Positions 27,082 to 36,006 of a stretch of 41,312 nt of DNA are shown here, in pieces. The DNA is from Psychrobacter sp. UBA3480. GTDB taxonomy: Bacteria > Pseudomonadota > Gammaproteobacteria > Pseudomonadales > Moraxellaceae. Positions within the stretch are counted from its first letter, which is position 1. Each line of letters opens with the position of its first letter. Position numbers and translations under genes: made by a program. The notes beneath the pieces were generated by a model. The model did no database searches, was not told where the DNA came from, and worked only from the letters and a program-made list of their open reading frames with translations. Location: assembly GCF_002377945.1 (NCBI RefSeq), contig NZ_DFQV01000008.1:1-41312 (forward strand), in the 5' to 3' direction.

Positions 27082-27864
27082 CTAATCAGTAGGCATGGAT
27101 AGTGAATAAGACTGGCTACCACTCTGTAACGTTAATATCGTCTTGCCATTTTCTTCTGATAATGCTCCAATTTCAGTCAGGTGATAAAAAGTATTGCGGC
27201 CGATAAGCGCAGTCAATCCATTTCTGACCATCATGTATGGGCGTACCTGTTCTGTAGATGCTAATTCCTGAGAATCTGCAACATCGTCAGCTTTACTCAT
27301 TTGATTCGCTTGATCGCTTTCACTAAAGTCACTGTTATTAAAGTCGCTGTCATTAGAATCACTTTTATTAGAGTTATACGCCTTTAATACGATCGGATGC
27401 TCATCGTCTAAGCGAACCACATCTCCTGTCGTCGTTGTAAACTCCAACCAACTCATATCATCTTCATGGACAATACCAACATCATTGATCAGAAGTGGCG
27501 CATCTTCTACTTGGATACGGATTTTCTGTACAGGGGTCTTCAAAAAGTACTCAGTAATGCCATTATTTTCTTCTTTCCATAGTATCGTGGCAAACAAGCT
27601 GACCAGTGACTCACGGGTCATTTGCCCGCCTTCATGCCACCACTCTCCGTTTGCCTTGATAGTCAAATCCATATCAACAATATCTTCAGGATGCCATTTT
27701 TCAAGCGGTGGTATTGCACGTCCTTCGCGAGTCCCTTTCGTAGACTTAATATACTGGCTTAGCGCATCCAAATTATCTAAGTTATTTAGGCTAGAAGGCT
27801 TGCTGTTTGGGACTTCTGCTATTTTCTCACGGCTTTCTTTATTGCCATTATTATCGTTATTCAT
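27082..27864 (-). CDS. DUF1285 family protein with internal repeat insertion
   Basis: The 260-residue soluble protein matches DUF1285: PPLEKWHPEDIVDMDLTIKANGEWWHEG at 52-79, FLKTPVQKIRIQVEDAP, then MVRNGLTALIGRNTFYHL at 212-229. Function is unknown. A polar insertion at about residues 164-207 with a five-residue repeat (KSDSN-DSDFN-NSDFS) splits the domain. There is also a low-complexity N-terminus of about 40 residues. It stands alone, divergent from the ETF-QO gene. Confidence 0.85.
   Translation of the reverse strand: MNNDNNGNKESREKIAEVPNSKPSSLNNLDNLDALSQYIKSTKGTREGRAIPPLEKWHPEDIVDMDLTIKANGEWWHEGGQMTRESLVSLFATILWKEENNGITEYFLKTPVQKIRIQVEDAPLLINDVGIVHEDDMSWLEFTTTTGDVVRLDDEHPIVLKAYNSNKSDSNDSDFNNSDFSESDQANQMSKADDVADSQELASTEQVRPYMMVRNGLTALIGRNTFYHLTEIGALSEENGKTILTLQSGSQSYSLSMPTD
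27322..27366. repeat. 15-bp imperfect tandem repeat within the DUF1285 gene
   Basis: Three consecutive 15-base units (ACTAAAGTCACTGTT, ATTAAAGTCGCTGTC, ATTAGAATCACTTTT) are followed by a partial fourth. On the minus strand they encode the repeating pentapeptide of the DUF1285 insertion, so copy number changes would keep the frame. Confidence 0.85.
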
Positions 27865-28268
27865 TATTAATCCCTTTATTTAGTATTCAAAGTTTGGCTT
27901 ATCTATTATTACTATAAATTTTTGTTTCAGGTATGATGAAACTTTATCGTTATAACAACCTCATTTTCTTAACATTACCTTAGCATCGATACTCATAAAT
28001 GCGTATCGTGTTTGTAGGACTTTTCTTTTATAATGAGTAACGATTTTTTATTGAAATGGTCAAGTGGGTGTTGTATTGATGACACATCTTACGTTATGCG
28101 TTGATATCCTTAGATAAATTGGTATTAACCATGACGAGTCAATTGATGCCGCAAAGACAGTTTTATCGGGCAGCCATATGTCTGAGTGACGTTAGCGCCG
28201 CAAGTCTATTATTCAGTTGTTAAGCTAATGATGCCCTGAGATAAGCCACTAAAAGTTTAGGAGTAGGT
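27865..28268. other. Divergent intergenic region DUF1285 gene / ETF-QO gene
   Basis: This 404-base stretch holds an inverted repeat CGATAC-N10-GTATCG (27987-28008) and a TATAAT box (28029-28034) on the plus strand. The box has no good -35, and a leader of about 230 bases runs from it to the ETF-QO start. No gene was seen. Confidence 0.55.
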
Positions 28269-30053
28269 ATGCAAGAGCAAGACAATCAAACGCCAGTTAT
28301 CGATGGTAATACTGTGAATGCTGACGCACCAGTAGCAACAGAGACCGCAACGCTAGATAAAGCAGAACCAGTCGTAGCGCCAGTTGCCGCGGAACCTGAA
28401 GTCGAACGCGAATCAATGGAGTTCGATGTCATCATCGTTGGTGGTGGACCTGCAGGTCTGTCTGCTGCCATCCGTTTGCGCCAGCTCGCTATTGAAGCTG
28501 GTAATGATGAGTTTATGGTTTGTGTGGTCGAAAAAGGCTCTGAGTTTGGTGCCCATACGTTGTCTGGTGCAGTCATCGAGCCACGTGCTCTAAATGAGCT
28601 GATTCCTGACTGGAAAGAAAAAGGCGCACCGCTTAACGTGCTAGCGACAGAAGATCGTTTTTATTATCTAAACTCTGCCACACGCTCAACTAAAGTGCCT
28701 GACTCTTTAATTCCAGGTCCGATGCACAACGATGGCAACTATATTGTCTCCCTAGGTAATGTCGTTCGTTGGTTAGCCGTACAAGCAGAAGAGCTTGAAG
28801 TCATGATGTTCCCAGGCTTCCCTGCCGATGACATCTTATACAATGACGACGGTTCGGTCAGAGGTGTGTTAACGGGTGATATGGGTGTGGCCGCCAATGG
28901 TGAAGCCAAGCCAAGTTTTGAGCCTGGTTATGAGCTCCTTGCCAAATACACTATTTTTGCCGAAGGTAGCCGTGGACATTTAGGCAAACGCTTAATCAGC
29001 CGTTTTGATCTAGATAAAGACTCTGATCCTCAGCATTATGGTATCGGTCTAAAAGAGTTATGGGAAGTTGAACCTGGAAAGCATGAGCAAGGCGTAGTCA
29101 TGCATGGTCTTGGTTGGCCATTGACTGAAACCGGCTCTACTGGCGGCTGGTGGTTATACTTTGATGAAAACAATCAAGTAAGCTTTGGTCTTGTGGCTGA
29201 TTTGTCTTACCACAATCCTTACATGTCTCCATTTGATGAAATGCAGCGCTTGAAAACGCACCCTGTTATCAAAAATGTTTTAGAAGGCGGTAAGCGTATT
29301 TCTTACGGTGCCCGTGCGTTGACCAAAGGTGGTCTAAACTCACTACCGAAGTTCACATTCCCCGGTGGCGTGTTGGTAGGTGATGACGCTGGTTTCTTAA
29401 ACCCAGCAAAAATCAAAGGCACGCATACCTCGATGAAGTCAGGCATGCTCGCAGCCGAAGCTATCTTTGAGGCGCTGCAAGCTGACCGTCAGCATGATGA
29501 AGTGGTTGCTTATAGCACAATGTACAAAGAGTCATGGTTGTATCAAGATAACTATGAGTCGCGCAACTTCTCACCTGCGATTCACCGTATGGGTCTGTTC
29601 ATGGGCGGCGCTTTCACCTTTATCGAGCACAACTTGTTGAAAGGTAAAATGCCGTTCACTTTGCATGACAATATCCCAGATTACGATCAGTTAGAGCGTG
29701 CTAATCATGCTTATCAACCAACTTATCTTAAGCCTGATGGTAAGTTGGTATTTGATAAATTGTCGTCGGTATTTATCTCTAATACCAACCATGCAGAAGA
29801 TCAGCCAACGCATCTAAAACTTACTGATCCAACGGTACCTATTTCAATCAACTTACCGTTGTACGCTGAGCCTGCACGTTTATACTGCCCAGCGGGTGTG
29901 TATGAAGTGGTTAAAGACGCTGAAGGTGCTAAGTTTGTCATCAATGCTCAGAACTGTGTGCATTGTAAGACCTGTGATATTAAAGACCCTTCACAGAACA
30001 TCACTTGGGTAACGCCAGAAGGTGGCGGTGGTCCTAACTATCCAAACATGTAA
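28269..30053 (+). CDS. Electron transfer flavoprotein-ubiquinone oxidoreductase
   Basis: ETF-QO passes electrons from reduced ETF (fatty and amino acid oxidation) to ubiquinone at the inner membrane. The 594 residues contain the FAD-binding VIIVGGGPAGLSAA (GGGPAG at 58-63), VEKGSEFGAHTLSGAVIEP, GDDAGFLNPAKIKGTHTSMKS, and a C-terminal 4Fe-4S cluster site with Cys540, Cys563, Cys566 and Cys569. About 48 Ala/Glu/Val/Pro-rich residues precede the domain. The ATG at 28269 with AGGAG five bases upstream fixes this start, and no better internal start has a ribosome site. It is followed by a strong terminator. The etfAB genes are not in the window. Confidence 0.97.
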   Translation: MQEQDNQTPVIDGNTVNADAPVATETATLDKAEPVVAPVAAEPEVERESMEFDVIIVGGGPAGLSAAIRLRQLAIEAGNDEFMVCVVEKGSEFGAHTLSGAVIEPRALNELIPDWKEKGAPLNVLATEDRFYYLNSATRSTKVPDSLIPGPMHNDGNYIVSLGNVVRWLAVQAEELEVMMFPGFPADDILYNDDGSVRGVLTGDMGVAANGEAKPSFEPGYELLAKYTIFAEGSRGHLGKRLISRFDLDKDSDPQHYGIGLKELWEVEPGKHEQGVVMHGLGWPLTETGSTGGWWLYFDENNQVSFGLVADLSYHNPYMSPFDEMQRLKTHPVIKNVLEGGKRISYGARALTKGGLNSLPKFTFPGGVLVGDDAGFLNPAKIKGTHTSMKSGMLAAEAIFEALQADRQHDEVVAYSTMYKESWLYQDNYESRNFSPAIHRMGLFMGGAFTFIEHNLLKGKMPFTLHDNIPDYDQLERANHAYQPTYLKPDGKLVFDKLSSVFISNTNHAEDQPTHLKLTDPTVPISINLPLYAEPARLYCPAGVYEVVKDAEGAKFVINAQNCVHCKTCDIKDPSQNITWVTPEGGGGPNYPNM

Positions 30054-30112
30054 ATCAGGATAATTCTGATTTGAGCTGGTACAGTTAATATCATTAAAAC
30101 TGCGCTCCAATA

Positions 30113-30152
30113 AAAACCGCCCTTCTCTTTGTAAAAGAAGGGCGGTTTTTTA
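30113..30152. terminator. Bidirectional terminator, ETF-QO / alanine symporter
   Basis: A perfect 15-bp stem (AAAAACCGCCCTTCT, 30113-30127, with 30137-30151) and 9-base loop separate convergent genes, with T tracts on both strands. Confidence 0.94.
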
Positions 30153-30189
30153 ATGCTTAGAACAAGCTATTTTTACCAATCAATTCTGC

Positions 30190-31686
30190 TTAATCTGTCC
30201 AAGCATCACGGTTGGCTTCATCTCTGAGTTTCACAAAGTTATCAGGATCAAACTTAATCTGATCGCCTGTTTTACCCTCTTTTACCTGACGCTCATAGTC
30301 CCGTAGTATTCTTAGCGCTACAGGAGACAAGAGCAAAATAGCCACTAAGTTGACTAAGGCCATCAGGCCCATAGATAAGTCAGCGAAGTTCCATATAGCA
30401 GGTAGGCTAGCAACAGAGCCGATAAATACCATACCTAATACCAAAAAGCGGAAAATCATGATCATCACTTTGGCGTTTTTGGCACCAGAGATAAACTCAA
30501 GATTTGACTCACCGTAGCTATAGTTGGCGATGATAGACGTAAATGAGAAGAAGAAAATCGCAATCGCCACGAACACCACACCTAGGTCCCCCACATACTG
30601 TGATAAAGCTAGCTGAGTTAACTGAATACCTTCTTGCTCGACATTAGGGTCGACCACACCAGACAAGATAATAATCGACGCCGTCGCGGTACAAATGATA
30701 AGGGTATCCATAAATACGCCAAGCATTTGCATAAAGCCTTGTACTGCTGGGTGATCAGGATGACTCTTCGCCGTTGCTGCAGCATTCGGCGCTGAACCCA
30801 TACCTGCTTCGTTAGAGAACAATCCGCGTTTGATACCGTTAATCATTGCCTGCGCAATACCATAACCGATGACACCGCCTGCCGCCTGCTCAAAACCAAA
30901 TGCTGATTTTACAATCAACGCGATCGCTGCTGGGAATTGACTAAAATTAGTCACGATAATGAATAGTGCTAGCAAGATGTACAAGATGGCCATCACTGGT
31001 ACGATTTTACCCGCGATACGAGCTACTGAGCGCAAACCACCGAATACCACTGGCGCTACCAGTACTACCAATACCAAACCTGTCATCCACGTTGGCACAC
31101 CAAAGGCTTCATTGGTCGCTTGAGCGATGGTATTGGACTGTACGCCATTGAACGCCAAACCAAAGGCCACTAACAAACATAATGAGAAAAACACAGCAAG
31201 CCAGCGTTTACCTAGACCTTTTTCAATGTAATAAGCAGGGCCACCGCGGTACACATTGTCATTGTGCGGTACTTTGTACGCCTGTGCTAAGGTTGACTCG
31301 ATAAAGCTGGTCGACATACCGACCAGTGCTGTCATCCACATCCAGAATACAGCACCTGGTCCACCTAGATAGATTGCAATTGCCACACCTGCCAAGTTAC
31401 CAGTACCAACACGTGCGGCCAACGACGTCATCAATGCTTCAAATGAGCTGATACCACCATCTTTGCGGCCTTGATTGGACACGCGTAGCAACTTCCACAT
31501 ATGACCAAAATGACGAAACTGAATAAAACGTGTCACGACGGTAAAGTAAAGACCCGCACCAATTAGTAAGAACATCAGTAATCCATACCAAGGGTTGCTA
31601 GCAATCAGCCAGTCATTGTTACCCCAGATAATACCGACACCATAATTTACGATGTTATTAAACCAACCTACTATCCCTTCGTTCAT
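30190..31686 (-). CDS. Alanine/glycine:cation symporter (AGCS family)
   Basis: This is a sodium-coupled amino acid importer of the inner membrane. The 498 residues have about ten or eleven membrane segments with family motifs: the N-terminal GLLMFLLIGAGLYFT, VGTGNLAGVAIAIYLGGPGA, STLAQAYK, the RGGPAYYIEKGLG loop, and GIKRGLFSNEAGMGSAPNAAA. Substrate is alanine or glycine by family; which one cannot be told. AAGGAG lies six bases before the ATG. I found no glycine riboswitch core upstream. It is a single gene, convergent with ETF-QO. Confidence 0.95.
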   Translation of the reverse strand: MNEGIVGWFNNIVNYGVGIIWGNNDWLIASNPWYGLLMFLLIGAGLYFTVVTRFIQFRHFGHMWKLLRVSNQGRKDGGISSFEALMTSLAARVGTGNLAGVAIAIYLGGPGAVFWMWMTALVGMSTSFIESTLAQAYKVPHNDNVYRGGPAYYIEKGLGKRWLAVFFSLCLLVAFGLAFNGVQSNTIAQATNEAFGVPTWMTGLVLVVLVAPVVFGGLRSVARIAGKIVPVMAILYILLALFIIVTNFSQFPAAIALIVKSAFGFEQAAGGVIGYGIAQAMINGIKRGLFSNEAGMGSAPNAAATAKSHPDHPAVQGFMQMLGVFMDTLIICTATASIIILSGVVDPNVEQEGIQLTQLALSQYVGDLGVVFVAIAIFFFSFTSIIANYSYGESNLEFISGAKNAKVMIMIFRFLVLGMVFIGSVASLPAIWNFADLSMGLMALVNLVAILLLSPVALRILRDYERQVKEGKTGDQIKFDPDNFVKLRDEANRDAWTD

Positions 31687-32460
31687 ATGGGCTCCTTATT
31701 CATTCTTTATATGCGTTACTTAAATTTCATATCGATATCATATTTTGATTGCCATGGACTATATAAGCCTCTGTGCAAAATACCTGATACCAAAAAGACA
31801 CGTGCATGATATAGATATTGAGCGACATGTGACCATCACGTTTACTTATCGATTTCATATAATTATTTTTAAAATAAATAATGCTTATGTTTCAGCTTAT
31901 ATAGAATAGATTAAGTGATAATTTAATCGCACAAATTACACGGTTGCCGTACCATTTGCGTAACGTTAGGTTTTTTAATGAATGCCAAACAAACTAATTT
32001 TTAGTAATTTCCTTATTACTCATGCGCAGTAGTTTGCAATTATATTTATTAAACCGTGCTAATATAAATTCTATATCCGTTTAGACTGTTTTATGGTTAT
32101 CGAAGCTATTAAGCAGTACAAGAAGCTATCAAGCAGTACAATAGGTTAGCGTGTTAAAAAGATTAAAACTCTTGTCAGGAAGACGAGATTGTTAAAAAGA
32201 CACTGGATAGTCCACCCTTCTGTCTTCCTCAAGAAATGTTATTTTTGCCATTCGATGGTTTAAGTCAATACGATGCTTAAATAGTTAACTACTTTTATTT
32301 GAAGTAAAGAACTACCGAGCATTCAACGTACTATCACGCATCATCGTTTTCACTATATAAAGCAGTACCTGATTATTTTTTATACTTTTTGTAGTAAGAA
32401 ATAATCGCAGTTCTTTTTATATTGTTGGTATTTTTTAGGGAAGACAAAAGGAGTTGTCCT
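31687..32460. other. Long divergent intergenic region, AGCS / DUF4212-symporter pair
   Basis: This 774-base AT-rich stretch has no gene that I can support. It contains a 20-bp tandem duplication (32102-32141), a third copy of its AAGCAGTAC core (32360-32368), and a TATACT -10-like box (32381-32386) ahead of the DUF4212 gene. AAAGGAG at about 32446-32452 is that gene's ribosome site. Confidence 0.6.
32102..32141. repeat. 20-bp tandem repeat upstream of the symporter pair
   Basis: GAAGCTATTAAGCAGTACAA is followed immediately by GAAGCTATCAAGCAGTACAA, one mismatch in 20. The AAGCAGTAC core occurs again at 32360-32368 next to a -10-like box. Two-turn spacing is compatible with a regulator binding in tandem. 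Confidence 0.85.
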
Positions 32461-32721
32461 ATGAAAGATCATAACGATCCATCCGGTTATTGGCGTGCCA
32501 ATGTCCGTCTCATCTTAGGTAGCCTAGTAGTTTGGGCACTATGTTCTTATGGTTTTGCTATTTTATTGCGTCCTCTTTTAGCCGGCATCAAAGTCGGCGG
32601 CACTGACTTGGGCTTTTGGTTTGCTCAGCAAGGCTCTATAGGGGTGTTTATCATTTTAATTTTCTTCTACGCATGGCGTATGAATAAGTTAGATAAACAA
32701 TATGGCGTAGATGAGGAATAG
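32461..32721 (+). CDS. DUF4212 small subunit of a sodium:solute symporter
   Basis: The 86-residue membrane protein begins KDHNDPSGYWRANVRLI and has two membrane segments, about residues 16-38 and 52-74, the DUF4212 pattern. Such proteins are encoded directly before VC_2705-type sodium:solute symporters and are thought to be their small partner. The ATG at 32461 has AAAGGAG about eight bases upstream; an in-frame TTG at 32422 is disregarded. Only three bases separate its stop from the next start, so the two are translationally linked. Confidence 0.9.
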   Translation: MKDHNDPSGYWRANVRLILGSLVVWALCSYGFAILLRPLLAGIKVGGTDLGFWFAQQGSIGVFIILIFFYAWRMNKLDKQYGVDEE

Positions 32722-32724
32722 ACC

Positions 32725-34593
32725 ATGAGTCAGTATTTAGTTAATATTATTTTCGTAGGCCTATCTTTCGCTCTGTATTTTGGTATTGCGATTTGGGCTC
32801 GGGCTGGGACAACCAGTGAATTTTATGTGGCGGGCGGCGGTGTACATCCAGTAGTTAACGGTATGGCGACAGCTGCTGACTGGATGAGTGCAGCATCTTT
32901 TATTTCTATGGCAGGTTTGCTTGCTGCTGGCGGTTATGGCGCATCAACCTATTTGATGGGTTGGACAGGTGGTTATGTTCTACTAGCCATGCTACTGGCG
33001 CCTTACTTACGTAAATTTGGCAAGTTCACTGTGCCGGACTTTATTGGAGATCGCTTTTATTCAAAAACGGCTGCAATGATTGCCGTGGTTTGTTTGATTA
33101 TTGCCTCTACCACGTACGTTATCGGTCAGATGACAGGTGCTGGTGTCGCATTTTCACGCTTCTTAGAAGTAGATAACAACACAGGTCTTATTATTGCGGC
33201 GGTTGTCGTATTCTTTTATGCAGTTCTTGGCGGTATGAAAGGGATTACCTACACGCAGGTTGCGCAGTATGTGGTTCTGATGATTGCTTATACCATTCCT
33301 GCTGTCTTTATTTCACTTGAATTAACCGGCAATCCAATTCCAGGTTTGGGCCTATTTTCAAACCATATCGAATCTGGTGTGCCTATCCTAACCAAGCTTG
33401 ATCAAGTCGTGACCGATTTGGGATTCACAGCGTATACGGCTGACGTACCTAACAAGCTAAACATGGTGCTGTTCACCTTATCACTTATGATTGGTACGGC
33501 TGGTCTACCTCACGTTATTATTCGCTTTTTCACAGTTCCTAAAGTCGCTGATGCACGTTGGACTGCTGGTTGGACATTAGTATTTATCTCGTTATTGTAC
33601 TTCACAGCACCTGCTGTTGGCGCAATGGCACGTTTAAACCTTATCGATACTATCTATCCACAAGGCGTTGCAGAGCCTGCTATCGACTATGATCAACGTC
33701 CAGACTGGATGAGAACTTGGGAAGATACTGGCCTGATCAAATATACTGACCTTAACAATGATGGTCGTATTCAGATGTATAACGATAGTGGACTGGGCGC
33801 TGCAGAAGTTGCTCTAACCAATGCACAGACTGAAGGCGGTGATGTAGGCGCTGCGACGACTGCGGTTGAAACAGCACGTGCTGCACATGACCTCGAACTT
33901 GATGGTCGCTTCGCAGATGCCGGCTGGGCTGGTAACGAGCTCGACGTCAATGCTGATATCTTGGTATTGGCTAACCCAGAGATTGCACAACTGCCATCTT
34001 GGGTAATTGGTTTGATCGCCGCAGGTGGTCTAGCCGCTGCACTATCAACTGCTGCTGGCTTATTGCTCGCTATCTCGTCAGCGATTAGTCATGATTTAAT
34101 CAAACGAAACCTCAATCCAAACATTACTGACAAAGGAGAGCTCAAGGTCGCACGTATTACGATGGGTATTGCGATTGTAGTTGCTACTTATTTAGGTATG
34201 AATCCACCAGGGTTTGCAGCACAGGTAGTTGCATTGGCATTTGGTATCGCTGGTGCGTCCCTCTTCCCTGCACTAATGATGGGTATCTTCTCAAAACGTA
34301 TTAACAACCTTGGCGCTATCGCTGGTATGTTGACAGGTTTGATCAGTATCTTGGTTTACATCTTCGTCTTCAAAGGTTGGTTCTTCATCAGCGGTACTGC
34401 CAACTTCCCTGATACAGCGGAGTACTGGCTATTTGGTATCTCACCACTATCATTCGGTGTGATTGGTGCCCTGCTTAACTTTATCGTTGCATTCATTGTT
34501 TCTTATGCGACCAAAGCGCCACCGCTACATATTCAAGAATTGGTTGAAAGCGTTCGCTCACCACGCGGTGCAGGCGGTGCGGTCGACCATTAA
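32725..34593 (+). CDS. Sodium:solute symporter, VC_2705 subfamily (acetate/monocarboxylate-type)
   Basis: The 622-residue protein has about 13 membrane segments of the SSS family related to ActP. It shows EFYVAGGGVHPVVNGMATAADWMSAASFI near the N-terminus, TYVIGQMTGAGVAFSRF, MIGTAGLPHVIIRFFTV and AAALSTAAGLLLAISSAISHDL. A hydrophilic region at about 310-420 contains an EF-hand-like DLNNDGRIQMYN at 342-353. By family a small carboxylate such as acetate is a likely substrate, but this is not shown by sequence. It ends in a good terminator and pairs with DUF4212. Confidence 0.92.
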   Translation: MSQYLVNIIFVGLSFALYFGIAIWARAGTTSEFYVAGGGVHPVVNGMATAADWMSAASFISMAGLLAAGGYGASTYLMGWTGGYVLLAMLLAPYLRKFGKFTVPDFIGDRFYSKTAAMIAVVCLIIASTTYVIGQMTGAGVAFSRFLEVDNNTGLIIAAVVVFFYAVLGGMKGITYTQVAQYVVLMIAYTIPAVFISLELTGNPIPGLGLFSNHIESGVPILTKLDQVVTDLGFTAYTADVPNKLNMVLFTLSLMIGTAGLPHVIIRFFTVPKVADARWTAGWTLVFISLLYFTAPAVGAMARLNLIDTIYPQGVAEPAIDYDQRPDWMRTWEDTGLIKYTDLNNDGRIQMYNDSGLGAAEVALTNAQTEGGDVGAATTAVETARAAHDLELDGRFADAGWAGNELDVNADILVLANPEIAQLPSWVIGLIAAGGLAAALSTAAGLLLAISSAISHDLIKRNLNPNITDKGELKVARITMGIAIVVATYLGMNPPGFAAQVVALAFGIAGASLFPALMMGIFSKRINNLGAIAGMLTGLISILVYIFVFKGWFFISGTANFPDTAEYWLFGISPLSFGVIGALLNFIVAFIVSYATKAPPLHIQELVESVRSPRGAGGAVDH

Positions 34594-34628
34594 CCTGACG
34601 AATGATGATATGTCTTCTGTTACTATAT

Positions 34629-34667
34629 ATCACTCACAGGCAGTAGCTGCTTGTGGGTGATTTTTTT
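34629..34667 (+). terminator. Terminator after the sodium:solute symporter gene
   Basis: A 15-bp stem (34629-34643 with 34647-34661, two G-T pairs, three-base loop TAG) is followed by seven T. Confidence 0.92.
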
Positions 34668-34754
34668 ATCCTATAGCTATAATAACTAAATTTTAGATTT
34701 TTACTTTATCTAATAGGTTCAATTAGACACATCTAACGCATTAAGGAATATTTT

Positions 34755-35303
34755 ATGCTTTTTGAGTTTATCGCTACCATCGCTGCCGCATTTGGTATGG
34801 CTGGACTAGCACTTATCATAACTCACCTCAGCAAACTGGCAGGCAAACGTGCACCTAAATGGCTGATTCCCTTATTTGCTGCTATTGGGATGTTTGCATT
34901 TCAGATAAACCAGGAATACAGCTGGTATGGTCAACAAGTGCGAGATTTGCCAGAAGGCGTAGAAGTTGTCAAAACAGCAGAAAGCACGAAATGGTTCCGT
35001 CCATGGTCTTATGCTAAACCACAAATATTACGTTTTATCGCTGCCGATACTGGAAATGCTAGTGTGCATGCTGACAATCCAGATATGCACTTAGTTAATT
35101 TGTATTTGTTTGAAAGACGCAGAAGCGTGCAGAAGATTTTACAGGTAATAGATTGCACTACTCCTGCACGAGCGGACTACGTAATACCAGAAAAAGGTAA
35201 CACACTGACGGTGAATGAACACGTTAAACAGACCACTGCGTGGCGAGAGCTGACTACAGACGATCCTTTATTTATCAAAATCTGTACTGATACAAACGTC
35301 TAA
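34755..35303 (+). CDS. Hypothetical membrane protein with two membrane segments
   Basis: I do not recognise this 182-residue protein. Two hydrophobic segments (about 3-26 and 36-53) separated by a basic loop (KLAGKRAPK) place both ends on the same side of the membrane. The remaining 125 residues are soluble with conserved-looking WYGQQVRDLPEGVEVVKTAESTKWFRPWSY and two cysteines near the C-terminus. AAGGA lies about seven bases before the ATG. It is a single gene, convergent with the rhomboid gene, with no clear terminator between them. Confidence 0.78.
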   Translation: MLFEFIATIAAAFGMAGLALIITHLSKLAGKRAPKWLIPLFAAIGMFAFQINQEYSWYGQQVRDLPEGVEVVKTAESTKWFRPWSYAKPQILRFIAADTGNASVHADNPDMHLVNLYLFERRRSVQKILQVIDCTTPARADYVIPEKGNTLTVNEHVKQTTAWRELTTDDPLFIKICTDTNV

Positions 35304-35360
35304 TCCAATAACGCTTAGTACAACGATGCTGGTTTATTAAACACTGATAGTACTTCGCTT

Positions 35361-35966
35361 TTAATAGCGTTGAGAAGCGGCTGAATAAGTATGCTTTGAA
35401 TTGGCTCCTAACAATAGCCCAGCGCACAAACCACCAAAATGTGCCGCAAACGAGATACCTTGTTGCGGCATCAACCCTTGCTTAATGGTCAGCCAATAGC
35501 CAGTTCCCATGACGATACAAGCAATCAGATAACCCCAGCGCCGCGCAAATATAGCCCCGCCTATCATATAACCTAACATTGCAAAGCAAAGCCCTGATGC
35601 GCCAATATGAATGGAAGATGGCGACCCGATAACCCAAGTGACCAGTCCTGAGGCAACCACCAGTTTAATCACTGTGCGATAAGCATTCTTCTCAAATAGT
35701 CCAAACAAAAACAAAATCTGTAATAGCGTCACCGTATTGCCAGTCAAATGCGACAAATTGCCATGCATGGTCCATGAAGCAAATACCCCTATCATACTAC
35801 CCACATCTAAAGCACGCGGTACAATACCAAAGATATTCCACATACCAAATAAGGCCACTTCATTTAGAAAAAACATGCCCCACATCGGTATAAGTACAAA
35901 AGCATATAGTCCGATGACCTGCTTTATCCGTACGACAATTAAGTGAAGCAACTGCTGCCAATTCAT
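35361..35966 (-). CDS. Rhomboid family intramembrane serine protease
   Basis: The 201-residue membrane protein has about six membrane segments. It carries the rhomboid signature HGNLSHLTGN (His68, His73, Asn77), the nucleophile Ser124 in GASG, and His176 in AAHFGG, so the catalytic dyad is complete. It lacks additional cytoplasmic domains. The substrate is unknown. It lies 40 bases after the 5'-nucleotidase gene on the same strand and may share its transcript. Confidence 0.92.
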   Translation of the reverse strand: MNWQQLLHLIVVRIKQVIGLYAFVLIPMWGMFFLNEVALFGMWNIFGIVPRALDVGSMIGVFASWTMHGNLSHLTGNTVTLLQILFLFGLFEKNAYRTVIKLVVASGLVTWVIGSPSSIHIGASGLCFAMLGYMIGGAIFARRWGYLIACIVMGTGYWLTIKQGLMPQQGISFAAHFGGLCAGLLLGANSKHTYSAASQRY

Positions 35967-36006
35967 ATACCATCCTATTCTTATTACCTAGATTTTTTAT
36001 ACCTAC

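Noticed and set aside
31687..31900. Possible glycine riboswitch before the AGCS symporter
   Set aside because: Such switches often precede this family, but the conserved core could not be found on the minus strand.
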